Source of the DNA: Nisaea nitritireducens | GTDB taxonomy: Bacteria; Pseudomonadota; Alphaproteobacteria; Thalassobaculales; Thalassobaculaceae | Length of the DNA: 64,000 nucleotides | Reading direction: 5' to 3' | NCBI RefSeq assembly: GCF_014904795.1 | Contig: NZ_JACZFS010000020.1 | Span: 24,753-88,752 of the forward strand | Program-made: the position numbers and the translations under genes | Notes under the pieces: model-generated | What the model saw: the letters and a program-made list of their open reading frames with translations, nothing else | What the model was told of the DNA's origin: nothing | Databases searched by the model: none | In this document: positions 7,339 through 15,560 of the stretch, piece after piece | How positions within the stretch are numbered: the first letter of the stretch is position 1 | Layout of the letters: every line of letters begins with the position of its first letter

Positions 7339-9683
7339 GCTTCGGCTCCCCCATGTGCCCGCAGCCGCTCCACCGCCATCAGCACCCGCTCCGGTGTCGC
7401 CGGTGTGTCGAGCCGTGGGCATTCCCGGTAATCGGCAACGCTCGCCACCGCCATGGAAATCGCTTCCAGCACGGAAATACCGAGCATCAGCGGCGGCTCC
7501 CCCACCGCCTTGGAGCGGCGGATAGTACGTTCCTTGTTCTCCGACCATTCGGCCAGCGCGACATTGAAGATGCGTGGCCGGTCCGAGGCGAGCGGGATCT
7601 TGTAGGTCGACGGCGCATGCGTGCGCAGCCGCCCCTTGTCGTCCCACCAGAGTTCTTCGGTCGTCAGCCAGCCGACGCCCTGCACGAACCCGCCCTCGAC
7701 CTGCCCCTTGTCGATGGCAGGGTTCAGGGATTTTCCGACATCATGCAGGATATCTGTCCGCTCAACCCGGTACTCGCCGGTCAGCGTGTCGATGGAAACC
7801 TCGGAGACCGCCGCGCCATAGGCGAAGTAATAGAAAGGCCGGCCTTTGCCCGCTTCCCGGTCCCAATGAATATCGGGAGTCTTGTAGAAACCGGCGGCGG
7901 AGAGGTGCACCCGCGCCATGTAGGCCTCGGCGACCAATACATCGAACGGGACAGTCTTGGAGCCGACACACACGCCGCCCGGACCGAATGTCACCTCTTC
8001 TGCCGAAACCGACCATTTCTCAGAAGCGAACGCCACGAGCCGCTGCTTGATCTGCTCCGCTGCGTTCTGGGCTGCCATCCCGTTCAGATCGGAGCCGGAA
8101 GAGGCAGCAGTCGCGGAGGTGTTCGGCACTTTCTCGGTCGAGGTCGCGCTGACCCGGATGCGATCCAGGTCCACCTGGAAGCAGTCAGCGACAATCTGCG
8201 CGACCTTGGTGAAAAGCCCCTGCCCCATCTCCGTGCCACCATGGTTCAGATGGATCGAGCCGTCCTTGTAGACATGCAGCAGGGCGCCCGCCTGATTAAA
8301 CCAGGTCGCTGTGAAGGAGATGCCGAACTTGACCGGCGTCAGAGCTATGCCCTTGCGGATCACCCCACCCTGCCGATTGAAATCGAGGATGGCCTCGCGC
8401 CGCGCCTGATAATCGGAGCTGATTTCCAGTTCACTCACCAGCCGGTCGAGGATCGAGTCCGTCACCGTCTGGTGATAAGGGGTCACATCCCTGCCGGGCG
8501 GGCCGTAGAAGTTCGCCTTGCGGATTTCCAGCGGGTCCTTGCCGAGCGCGTAGGCGATTTCCTCGACGATTCGTTCCGCCCCGACCACGCCCTGAGGCCC
8601 GCCGAAGCCGCGAAAGGCCGTGTTGGAGACTGTGTTGGTCTTGAGAGGCAGGGATTTCAGCCGGACATGCGGGAAGTAATAGGCGTTATCGGCATGAAAC
8701 AGCGCCCGGTCGGTCACCGGACCGGAAAGGTCCGCCGAGAACCCGCAACGCGCGGCGTAGGTCCCCTCGACACCGAGAATCCGGCCCTCGTCATCGAAAC
8801 CGACATCATAGGCGACCTTGAAATCATGCCGCTTGCCGGTGGCGATCATGTCGTCATCCCGGTCCGGACGGATCTTCACCGGACGGTTCAGACGCTTGGC
8901 CGCAAGGGCAGCAACGGCAGCGAACAACGCCGGTTGGGATTCCTTGCCTCCGAAGCCGCCTCCCATCCGCCGGACCTGCACGGAGATCGCATTCGCGGCC
9001 ACACCAAGCACCTGGGCAACGAGGGTCTGCGCCTCGCTCGGGTGCTGGGTCGAGGAATGGATGGTCACGGTCTCGTCCTCGCCCGGGATGGCAAAAGCGA
9101 TATGGCCTTCCAGATAGAAGTGGTCCTGGCCACCGATTTCCATATTGCCGATAATCCGGTTTGGCGCCTCAGCCAGCGCTTTGTCGACGGAACCGCGTTC
9201 CAGTTTCAGAGGCTTGGTAACGAGGTCGCCCCCCGCAGCCATGGCCGCATCGATGTCGATAGCGGCATCGAGCGGGCGATAGTCGATCCGGGCCAGTGTC
9301 GCCGCGTGGCGGGCCTGCAGCCGGCTCTCCGCGATCACGGCGAAAACAGGCTGGCCCCAGAACATCACCTTGTCTTCGGCGAAGACAGGATCGTCATGGG
9401 CGTGGACCGGGCTGACATCGTTTACGGCCGGGATATCCGCCGCCGTCAGCACATCTACAACGCCGGGTGCCGACCGCACGGCAGTCAGGTCGATCGACAC
9501 AATTTCCGCGTGGGCGGCTTCCGAGAGGCCCAAATACGCGTGCAGGGTGCCGACCGGCTCCACCATATCGTCGATGTAATCCGCCGCGCCGGTGACATGC
9601 TTGTGGGCCGAGTCATGACGCTCGGCGCTATGGACGCCGCCCCGCACTCTCGTGCCTGCGTCTTTCCGCCCGCCGTCCATCAT
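7335..9683 (-). CDS. xdhB: Xanthine dehydrogenase, molybdopterin-binding large subunit
   Basis: 782 residues, the usual length for XdhB. It carries the molybdenum site of the heterodimeric enzyme that oxidises hypoxanthine and xanthine to urate. Landmarks are GGGFGGKESQ near residue 240, the substrate-site segment FRGFGGPQG whose Arg is typical of true xanthine dehydrogenases, MGQGLFTKVAQI, and the catalytic glutamate in VGEPPLMLG near the C-terminus. The start overlaps the xdhA stop (ATGA) and the stop overlaps xdhC, so the three genes are translationally chained. Confidence in substrate is high because the adjacent genes handle urate. Confidence 0.95.
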   Translation of the reverse strand: MMDGGRKDAGTRVRGGVHSAERHDSAHKHVTGAADYIDDMVEPVGTLHAYLGLSEAAHAEIVSIDLTAVRSAPGVVDVLTAADIPAVNDVSPVHAHDDPVFAEDKVMFWGQPVFAVIAESRLQARHAATLARIDYRPLDAAIDIDAAMAAGGDLVTKPLKLERGSVDKALAEAPNRIIGNMEIGGQDHFYLEGHIAFAIPGEDETVTIHSSTQHPSEAQTLVAQVLGVAANAISVQVRRMGGGFGGKESQPALFAAVAALAAKRLNRPVKIRPDRDDDMIATGKRHDFKVAYDVGFDDEGRILGVEGTYAARCGFSADLSGPVTDRALFHADNAYYFPHVRLKSLPLKTNTVSNTAFRGFGGPQGVVGAERIVEEIAYALGKDPLEIRKANFYGPPGRDVTPYHQTVTDSILDRLVSELEISSDYQARREAILDFNRQGGVIRKGIALTPVKFGISFTATWFNQAGALLHVYKDGSIHLNHGGTEMGQGLFTKVAQIVADCFQVDLDRIRVSATSTEKVPNTSATAASSGSDLNGMAAQNAAEQIKQRLVAFASEKWSVSAEEVTFGPGGVCVGSKTVPFDVLVAEAYMARVHLSAAGFYKTPDIHWDREAGKGRPFYYFAYGAAVSEVSIDTLTGEYRVERTDILHDVGKSLNPAIDKGQVEGGFVQGVGWLTTEELWWDDKGRLRTHAPSTYKIPLASDRPRIFNVALAEWSENKERTIRRSKAVGEPPLMLGISVLEAISMAVASVADYRECPRLDTPATPERVLMAVERLRAHGGAEA

Positions 9684-11134
9684 GCGCTCAACCGTGCAGG
9701 CTGGCTGCCAGTCGTCTCGAGATAAAAACGCAGCAGCAGGTTCGCCGCCACCCGGCTGCGATATTCTGCCGAGGCCCGCCAGTCGGACAGCGGCGAGAAA
9801 TCATCGGCCAAAGCCGCCATCGCCGCGCGCACGCTTGCTTCGCTCCAGGCCTGGCCGACGAGGGCAGCCTCCGCGCCTGCCGCACGCTTTGGCGTCGCCG
9901 CCATTCCGCCGAAGGCCAGCCGGGCACGCGCCACCAGGCCTTCTTCAACAGTGACGGAAAACGCCCCGCAAACCGCCGAGATATCCTCATCCCGGCGCTT
10001 CGATATCTTGTAGGCAGCATTCAGCGATCCAGCAGCGGGCAGCGGTATATGCACCGCCTCAACGAACTCGTCCGGCGCCCGATCCTGTTTGCCGTAATCG
10101 ATGAAGTATTCTTCCAGCAGGATCCGGCGCTGCCCCTCTACCCGGCGCAGTGTCAATTCGGCACCGAGCGCGATCAGCACCGGCGGTGTGTCACCGATGG
10201 GGGAGCCGTTGGCGATGTTCCCGCCGACCGTCCCCATATTGCGCACCTGCCAACCACCAATCCGGCTCCAGAACTCCGGCAAGTGCGAGAAATGCTCGGC
10301 AATAACAGGCGCTGCATCGGAATAGCTGACACCGGCGCCCAGCGTCACCGCACCCTCTTCGACCGAAATCCTCTTCAGCTCGTCGAGATGCCCGACGAAG
10401 ATCGCGGGTGAGATATCGCGCATATGCTTGGTCACCCAGAGTCCGACATCGGTAGAGCCAGCAACGATGGTTGCGTCCTTATATTCAGCGAGAATCACCG
10501 CCAGATCGCCGGCATTCGCAGGCAGTATGGCGGTGCTCTCGTCACGTGACACCATGACCCGCGCACCGTCAGTCATCGCCGCCAGGCGTTCGAGCACATG
10601 AGCCCGTTCCGCGGCGAGAAAGTCCCCGTCCGGCGCGGTGTTGCCTGCCGCGAGTGCGGCGCGGACAATCGGCTCATACCCGGTGCAGCGGCAGAGATTG
10701 CCCTGAAGCGCGGTTTCCACGGCCTCCACGGACGTGCAGCCCGCTTCCATCCAGAGCGCGTAGAGAGACATCACCACGCCGGGCGTGCAGAAGCCGCACT
10801 GGCTGCCGTGATGATCGACCATCGCCTGCTGAACCGCATGCAGCCCGCCCTCCGGGCCGCGCAGATATTCCACCGTGACCACATGGCAAAGATCGACAGA
10901 GGCAAGCAGCCGGATACAGGCATTGACCGTCTCGTACCGGATCGTGCCGCCGGCACGCCGCCCAACCAGAACGGTGCAGGCGCCGCAATCGCCCTCGGCA
11001 CAGCCTTCCTTTGTTCCGCGCAAGCGCTGATCGAGGCGGAGATGGTCCAACAGGGTGTCACCGGCCCCGACCGTCCCGAGACGTATCTCGCGGTCGTTCA
11101 GCAGAAACCGGATTTCGCCCCGCGCCATCGTCAC
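9680..11134 (-). CDS. xdhA: Xanthine dehydrogenase, FeS/FAD small subunit
   Basis: 484 residues. Two [2Fe-2S] domains come first: the plant-type cluster CAEGDCGACTVLVG near residues 40-55, and the helical cluster CGFCTPGVVMSLYAL with CRCTGYEPI near 110-155. A FAD domain follows (from about 190; VAGSTDVGLWVTK, GGNIANGSPIGDTPP), then a C-terminal CO-dehydrogenase flavoprotein domain. It passes electrons from the Mo site to FAD and NAD+. The GTG at 11134 has GGGGGAG seven bases upstream and is preferred; an ATG two codons later is possible. It begins three bases after the uraH stop, so uraH-xdhA-xdhB-xdhC-ABC genes probably form one transcript. Confidence 0.95.
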   Translation of the reverse strand: MTMARGEIRFLLNDREIRLGTVGAGDTLLDHLRLDQRLRGTKEGCAEGDCGACTVLVGRRAGGTIRYETVNACIRLLASVDLCHVVTVEYLRGPEGGLHAVQQAMVDHHGSQCGFCTPGVVMSLYALWMEAGCTSVEAVETALQGNLCRCTGYEPIVRAALAAGNTAPDGDFLAAERAHVLERLAAMTDGARVMVSRDESTAILPANAGDLAVILAEYKDATIVAGSTDVGLWVTKHMRDISPAIFVGHLDELKRISVEEGAVTLGAGVSYSDAAPVIAEHFSHLPEFWSRIGGWQVRNMGTVGGNIANGSPIGDTPPVLIALGAELTLRRVEGQRRILLEEYFIDYGKQDRAPDEFVEAVHIPLPAAGSLNAAYKISKRRDEDISAVCGAFSVTVEEGLVARARLAFGGMAATPKRAAGAEAALVGQAWSEASVRAAMAALADDFSPLSDWRASAEYRSRVAANLLLRFYLETTGSQPARLSA

Positions 11135-11137
11135 CCG

Positions 11138-11497
11138 TCAGCTCCCCCTGTAGGTCGCGTAGCCGTAGGGGGAAAGCAGCAACGGCACATGAAAATGCTG
11201 GTCCGCATCCTCGATACCGAAGCGCAGCGGAATGGTGTCGAGGAACAGGATGCCGTCTCCGACATGACCAGCCGCCTTCAGATAATCGCCAGCATGGAAA
11301 AGCAGTTCATAGACGCCGGGCGTGAAGCTCTCGCCATGCGCCATCGGGCCGTCCGTCCGCCCGTCCGCGTTCGTCACCGCGTGCGAGATCGGTTGCGGCA
11401 CGCCACCGGTCAGTCGGAAAAGCTCAATCTTCAGCCCCGCCGCCGGCTTCCCTGCCGCCTGATCAAGCACATGAGTCGTCAATCGTCCTGACGCCAT
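11138..11497 (-). CDS. uraH: 5-hydroxyisourate hydrolase (transthyretin-like)
   Basis: 119 residues, the family's usual size. It carries the N-terminal signature LTTHVLDQAAGKPAAG with the active-site His, a central Arg/His region, and the diagnostic C-terminal tetrapeptide YRGS that separates HIU hydrolases from true transthyretins. It hydrolyses the PuuD product 5-hydroxyisourate to OHCU. I chose the internal ATG at 11497 (MASGRLTTHV) because the family starts there; a frame open 17 codons further upstream adds no conserved sequence. It is the first gene of the large minus-strand operon and diverges from puuE-uraD. Confidence 0.95.
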   Translation of the reverse strand: MASGRLTTHVLDQAAGKPAAGLKIELFRLTGGVPQPISHAVTNADGRTDGPMAHGESFTPGVYELLFHAGDYLKAAGHVGDGILFLDTIPLRFGIEDADQHFHVPLLLSPYGYATYRGS

Positions 11498-11690
11498 AGC
11501 AAGTCTGCCCCTGTTTTGCCGGGTTGATCCCGGTTGCAGTCTTTGCACGACCGCGTTCTTTGACTGAATTAGATTGTCTAGGAATTGTATATGAAAGGGG
11601 GCTTGTCATAAGACTCTTTCAAAATTTTGTTGAATGTCCGCCGGGCAGTTCTCTGGAACGATGGCACCCGCAGGCATGAGAGGAAGAAAT
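11498..11690. promoter_or_regulatory. Divergent promoter region uraH / puuE-uraD
   Basis: About 190 AT-enriched bases between the two main purine operons. It contains the perfect short inverted repeat TAGATTGTCTA (TAGA-N3-TCTA, 11570-11580) overlapping a TAGGAATT octamer (11579-11586) that also occurs upstream of puuD. AGGAAG before ATG 11691 is the ribosome-binding site of puuE-uraD. The arrangement suggests a shared regulator site controlling both directions. The regulator could be the LysR at 1502 or the Cro/C1-type protein at 14557, and nothing in the sequence decides between them. Confidence 0.45.
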
Positions 11691-13106
11691 ATGGGGACCT
11701 ATCCGCGCGATCTTGAAGGCTATGGCCAGACCGTTCCGAATGCCGCCTGGCCAAGCGGCGCGAAGGTCGCGGTGCAGTTCGTCCTGAATTACGAGGAAGG
11801 CGGCGAAAACAACCTGCTGCACGGGGACGACGCCTCCGAAGCTTTCCTCTCGGAGATCGTCGGTGCCGCCGCTTGGCCAGGCCAGCGGCACTGGAATATG
11901 GAATCGATCTATGAGTACGGCGCCCGGTCCGGGTTCTGGCGCCTGCACCGGCTGTTCACCGAGGCCGGCATCCCGCTCACCGTCTATGGCGTTGCCACTG
12001 CGCTCGCCCGCAGTCCGTCGCAGGTGAAGGCGATGCAGGAGGCTCATTGGGAGATCGCCTCGCACGGGCTCAAATGGATCGAGCACAAGGACATGACCGA
12101 AGCGGAGGAGCTGGCCCAGATCGTGGAAGCGATCCGCCTGCATGCCGAAGTCACCGGAGAGGCGCCGCGCGGCTGGTATACTGGCCGCTGCTCCATGAAC
12201 ACGGTCGGGCTCGTCGCCGCGCGGGGCGACTTCGACTATATCTCCGACAGCTATGCCGACGACCTGCCCTACTGGATGGAAGCGGGCGAGCACGATCAGC
12301 TGATCATTCCCTATACGCTCGACGCCAACGACATGCGGTTTGCGACACCGCAGGGCTTCAATACCGGCGAGCAGTTCTTCCAGTATCTGAAAGACAGTTT
12401 CGACGGTCTCTACGCGGAAGGTGCGGCCGGTCGCCCGGCCATGATGTCCGTCGGCCTGCATTGCCGCCTCACCGGCCGGCCCGGACGGGCTGCCGGGCTG
12501 AAGCGGTTCATCGAGTACGCGCAATCCCACAGCGATGTCTGGTTTGCCCGCCGGATCGAGATCGCCGAGCACTGGAAAGCCAATTTCCCGCACAAGCGTT
12601 GGGAGCGGCCCGGCGCCATGTCCCGCGAACGGTTTGTCGAGTGCTTCGGCGGCATCTTTGAGAACTCTCCCTGGATTGCCGAGCAGGCCTTCGATCTGGA
12701 ACGCGGCCCGGCGCACGACACGGCAACCGGCCTGCACAACGCTCTCAACCGGATCTTCCGCTCGGCCAGCCAGGCGGAACGGCTTGGCGTGCTGAACGCC
12801 CATCCAGACCTTGCCGGCAAGCTGGCGCAGGCGAAACGTCTGACCGAGAATTCCACATCAGAGCAGGCCAGCGCCGGGCTCGACGCCCTGACCGACGCCG
12901 AACGGTCCAGCTTCGAGGCGCTGAACGCGGAATATGTGGCCAAGCACGGCTTCCCGTTCATCATCGCCGTCCGCGATCATGACAAGGCCGGTATCCTCGC
13001 TGCCTTTCAGCGCCGCATCGGCAGTGACCGGGAGACGGAAATGGCCGAGGCCTGCCGCCAGGTCGAACGCATCACCGAACTCAGATTGAAGGATCTGCTG
13101 CCATGA
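11691..13106 (+). CDS. puuE: Allantoinase PuuE fused to OHCU decarboxylase UraD
   Basis: 471 residues in two domains. Residues about 1-305 are a polysaccharide-deacetylase-fold allantoinase (PuuE type: TYPRDLEGYGQ, EEGGENNLLHGD, ASHGLKWI). Residues about 306-471 are OHCU decarboxylase, with the catalytic His in LNAHPDLAGKLA and the C-terminal FPFIIAVRDH pattern. The fusion would convert OHCU to (S)-allantoin and then open it to allantoate, two consecutive late steps. The ATG at 11691 follows GAGAGGAAG; earlier ATGs lack conserved sequence. The stop overlaps the allE start by four bases. PuuE is metal-independent and unrelated to the classical AllB, which is not present in the window. Confidence 0.94.
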   Translation: MGTYPRDLEGYGQTVPNAAWPSGAKVAVQFVLNYEEGGENNLLHGDDASEAFLSEIVGAAAWPGQRHWNMESIYEYGARSGFWRLHRLFTEAGIPLTVYGVATALARSPSQVKAMQEAHWEIASHGLKWIEHKDMTEAEELAQIVEAIRLHAEVTGEAPRGWYTGRCSMNTVGLVAARGDFDYISDSYADDLPYWMEAGEHDQLIIPYTLDANDMRFATPQGFNTGEQFFQYLKDSFDGLYAEGAAGRPAMMSVGLHCRLTGRPGRAAGLKRFIEYAQSHSDVWFARRIEIAEHWKANFPHKRWERPGAMSRERFVECFGGIFENSPWIAEQAFDLERGPAHDTATGLHNALNRIFRSASQAERLGVLNAHPDLAGKLAQAKRLTENSTSEQASAGLDALTDAERSSFEALNAEYVAKHGFPFIIAVRDHDKAGILAAFQRRIGSDRETEMAEACRQVERITELRLKDLLP

Positions 13107-13960
13107 GCATGGAAAACAAGGACAGCGGAGCCTACTTCGCCATCGAGGGCGGCCTGCCGGGCCAGCGCGAATTGATGACAGGCCGGGCGGTCTTCACCGA
13201 CGCCTATGCGGTGATCCCGAAAGGCGTGATGACCGATATCGTCGCCAGCCTGTTTCCGTTCTGGGAGAAGACCCGGGGCTGGATCATCGCCCGGCCGCTC
13301 TCCGGTTTCAGCGAGACCTTCTCCCATTATGTGATGGAAGTCGGCCCCGGTGGCGGCTCGGACAAGCCGGAACCGGAAGCAGGCGCGGAAGGCGCGCTGT
13401 TCGTTGTCTCAGGCTCGATCACGGTCAGTATCGATGGGGCAGAACATGTTTTGGAGCCGGGCGGTTTCGGTTTTCTGCCGCCGACATCGGGCTGGACCCT
13501 GCGCAACCGGGGAAGCGAGACGGCGAAGTTTCATTGGATCCGCAAGATGTACGAGGCTGTGGAAGGGCTCGACGCACCCGAGCCGCTGTTCGCGAATGAC
13601 CGGGACATCACGCCGAACGCCATGCCAGATACCGAAGGCCGCTGGGCGACATCGCGTTTCGTCGACCCGGAAGACCTGCGGCATGACATGCATATCACAG
13701 TCGTCACTTTCCAGCCGGGCGGCACCATTCCGTTCGAGGAAACCCACGTCATGGAGCACGGCCTCTACGTGCTGCAAGGCAAGGGCGTCTACAAGCTGAA
13801 CCAGGACTGGGTGGAGGTCGAGGCGGGCGACTATATGTGGCTGCGTGCCTTCTGCCCGCAGGCCTGCTACGCGGCCGGGCCGGAGCCGTTCCGCTATCTG
13901 CTCTACAAAGACATGCACCGGCATCCGAAGCTGACCGGCGTCGGCGGGTTCGGTCGATGA
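13103..13960 (+). CDS. allE: (S)-ureidoglycine aminohydrolase, bicupin
   Basis: 285 residues with two cupin barrels. The first spans about residues 60-140 (SHYVMEVGPGGGSD, EGALFVVSGSITV). The second spans about 190-270 and carries the Mn-binding set FEETHVMEHGLYVLQGKGVY, with His and Glu ligands. UGHY removes ammonia from (S)-ureidoglycine to give (S)-ureidoglycolate. It is coupled by four-base overlaps to both puuE-uraD and allA. The enzyme that makes ureidoglycine, allantoate amidohydrolase, is not in this window and presumably lies elsewhere. Confidence 0.94.
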   Translation: MSMENKDSGAYFAIEGGLPGQRELMTGRAVFTDAYAVIPKGVMTDIVASLFPFWEKTRGWIIARPLSGFSETFSHYVMEVGPGGGSDKPEPEAGAEGALFVVSGSITVSIDGAEHVLEPGGFGFLPPTSGWTLRNRGSETAKFHWIRKMYEAVEGLDAPEPLFANDRDITPNAMPDTEGRWATSRFVDPEDLRHDMHITVVTFQPGGTIPFEETHVMEHGLYVLQGKGVYKLNQDWVEVEAGDYMWLRAFCPQACYAAGPEPFRYLLYKDMHRHPKLTGVGGFGR

Positions 13961-14448
13961 GCCGAACTATCAAGGCGCAGCCGCTGACGGCGGAGGCTTT
14001 CGCACCGTTCGGCGCCGTGCTGGAAGCGACAGGCACGCCAGACTTCATGATCAACGCCGGTCTCTGCGGCCGCCATCACGATCTCGCCCGTCCGGAGACA
14101 GATGCTGACGGCGCCGTAAGCCTGAGCGTCGGGCGCAGCGAGGCCGTCACCCTGCCGCTCTCCCTTAGCATGATGGAGCGGCACCCGCATGGCAGCCAGG
14201 CTTTCGTGCCGATGGCGGGAACCCGGTTTCTGGTCATCGTTGCCGAAGACAGGTACGGCACGCCGGGGACACCGCGCGCGTTCCTGACGAACGGCAGTCA
14301 GGGCATTCAGTACAAGATAAATTGCTGGCACGGCGTGCTGGCACCGCTGACCGGGCCGTCCGATTTCCTGATCGTGGACCGGGTCGGGCCGGGCGGTAAT
14401 CTGGAAGAACATCACCTGACCACGCCGTACACCATCTCTACGGATTGA
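13957..14448 (+). CDS. allA: Ureidoglycolate lyase
   Basis: 163 residues of the AllA cupin-like family (KAQPLTAEAFAPFGAVLEATG start; MERHPHGSQAFVPM core with HPxGSQAF; YKINCWHGVLAPL near residue 120). It splits ureidoglycolate to glyoxylate and urea, the last step of this cluster. ATG 13957 overlaps the allE stop (ATGA); a longer frame upstream lies within allE and is not used. Transcription ends at the hairpin at 14496-14523. No urease genes are visible here, so urea is either excreted or used by enzymes encoded elsewhere. Confidence 0.94.
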   Translation: MSRTIKAQPLTAEAFAPFGAVLEATGTPDFMINAGLCGRHHDLARPETDADGAVSLSVGRSEAVTLPLSLSMMERHPHGSQAFVPMAGTRFLVIVAEDRYGTPGTPRAFLTNGSQGIQYKINCWHGVLAPLTGPSDFLIVDRVGPGGNLEEHHLTTPYTISTD

Positions 14449-14495
14449 TCCGGCGTTACGGACTGATCCGGTTAGAGGCGGCGGTACCTGAAAAC

Positions 14496-14523
14496 AGAAA
14501 TTGCCGCTGAAGCGGCAATTTCT
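14496..14523. terminator. Bidirectional hairpin terminator between allA and the XRE regulator
   Basis: A perfect 13-base inverted repeat, AGAAATTGCCGCT / AGCGGCAATTTCT, is separated by two bases, leaving a tight loop. A-rich left and T-rich right stem ends supply the U-tract in both directions. It lies between convergent genes, 48 bases after allA and 34 bases after the regulator's stop, which fits a shared factor-independent terminator. Confidence 0.82.
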
Positions 14524-14556
14524 CTACTGCGTTTGGATCTTTACCTTAAGTCAGGA

Positions 14557-15096
14557 TCAAACCCGCTCGTTGTCGTGGCCTTGATCGGCCAGCTCCGACA
14601 TAGTCCGCACCAAATCGACAATGCGGGTCCGCGCATGTTCCGGCAGATCACACCAGAGCCGGACAAGATCATTTGCCTGACGGCGCGCCAGCGGAGAATC
14701 TATCTCGACATCATGCGTGCTGACCATTGGCGGCGCCATGCCTTCGGCACCCAGCAGACGCGCCGGAGACTGGGCAATCGTCTGCTCGTCCATCTCATCG
14801 AAGAAAAAAGAGACCGGTGTATTCAGGACCGAGGCTACATCGAACAAACGCGACGCGCTGATCCGGTTATCCCCCCGCTCATATTTCATATATTGCTGGG
14901 AGGTAACGCCGATCTTCTGCGCAACGATGCGCTGGGTCATGCCCATTTCCTTGCGGCGGCGGCGCAGACGGGCGCCCACGAACACGTCGACCGGATTGTT
15001 CGAGGTCGTCTTGCCCCGGTCCGAGTCATCCTTTTCCGTCGCCAACGCTGTGTCTTCAGACAGATCGTCGGCCAGACGATTAGCCGCGTTCTTCAT
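14557..15096 (-). CDS. Cro/C1-type (XRE) helix-turn-helix regulator
   Basis: 179 residues. After a 35-residue acidic leader comes an HTH_3 domain (about 36-95): VGARLRRRRKEMGMTQRIVAQKIGVTSQQYMKYERGDNRIS, the classic MTQ...LGV...QQ.YERG pattern. A C-terminal region of about 80 residues (SPARLLGAEG, RRQANDLVRLW) has no recognised ligand domain. GGGGGTGAGGAT precedes the ATG. Alphaproteobacteria carry many such regulators. It sits alone, convergent to allA and with a long upstream gap. Control of the purine genes is possible by position only. Confidence 0.88.
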   Translation of the reverse strand: MKNAANRLADDLSEDTALATEKDDSDRGKTTSNNPVDVFVGARLRRRRKEMGMTQRIVAQKIGVTSQQYMKYERGDNRISASRLFDVASVLNTPVSFFFDEMDEQTIAQSPARLLGAEGMAPPMVSTHDVEIDSPLARRQANDLVRLWCDLPEHARTRIVDLVRTMSELADQGHDNERV

Positions 15097-15560
15097 ATCC
15101 TCACCCCCATGCCGTGTTAACGTCCCTGAATCGAAAGTTTGTTATCCACGCGATTGTCCAGACAGGAATCATCCCCTCCCCTCAGGCAGCATCGCGATGT
15201 CTAAAAGCGTTCTGCTGCGCCTGATTCGGCGCCGCCATGTGCGTACCGCTCTGCCGAAGCTTTGCGTCGTTGCCTTTGTTGATTTGGGCAATTGGCGTTC
15301 AGATGGGTAACCATACCATGTTGCGCCGAAACATTCAATTTTTCCGTGATCGTCATAGGTAGATTTTTATTAATATGCGGCTTAATGCCTTCGACTTTTA
15401 AAACGGCTGTCAGAGCGGGTTTCAAGCGCCATACGCACTAAATATACCTTAAAATCATCCTATTAAGATCAACCATTCCGGGATTGATTGGATCCTGTTG
15501 CGAAAACTTGCAGATTACTAACTACGGACCGAAACTGACGGACGCCAAAAAGGAACTGCA
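15097..15560. other. Intergenic region, no supported gene
   Basis: A 464-base divergent gap between the XRE regulator and the FAD hydroxylase. It is AT-richer than the flanking genes, especially 15340-15500 (runs such as TAGATTTTTATTAATATG). I see no convincing ORF: short frames lack an RBS and GC3 bias. AAGGA at about 15550 is the ribosome-binding site of the next gene. It could hold two promoters or a small RNA; nothing definite was recognised. Confidence 0.5.

Noticed and set aside
6493..7647. Longer XdhC frame from 7647
   Set aside because: The extra residues overlap xdhB out of frame and look unlike the family; ATG 7338 with GGGGGAG is the family start.
7329..9725. Very long plus-strand open frame opposite xdhB
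   Set aside because: It is the antisense of a GC-rich coding gene, with Arg/His-rich unlikely protein; frame openness is due to codon bias.
15201..15425. Short minus-strand frame of 74 codons
   Set aside because: No RBS, no GC3 bias and no family resemblance; it spans AT-rich intergenic DNA.
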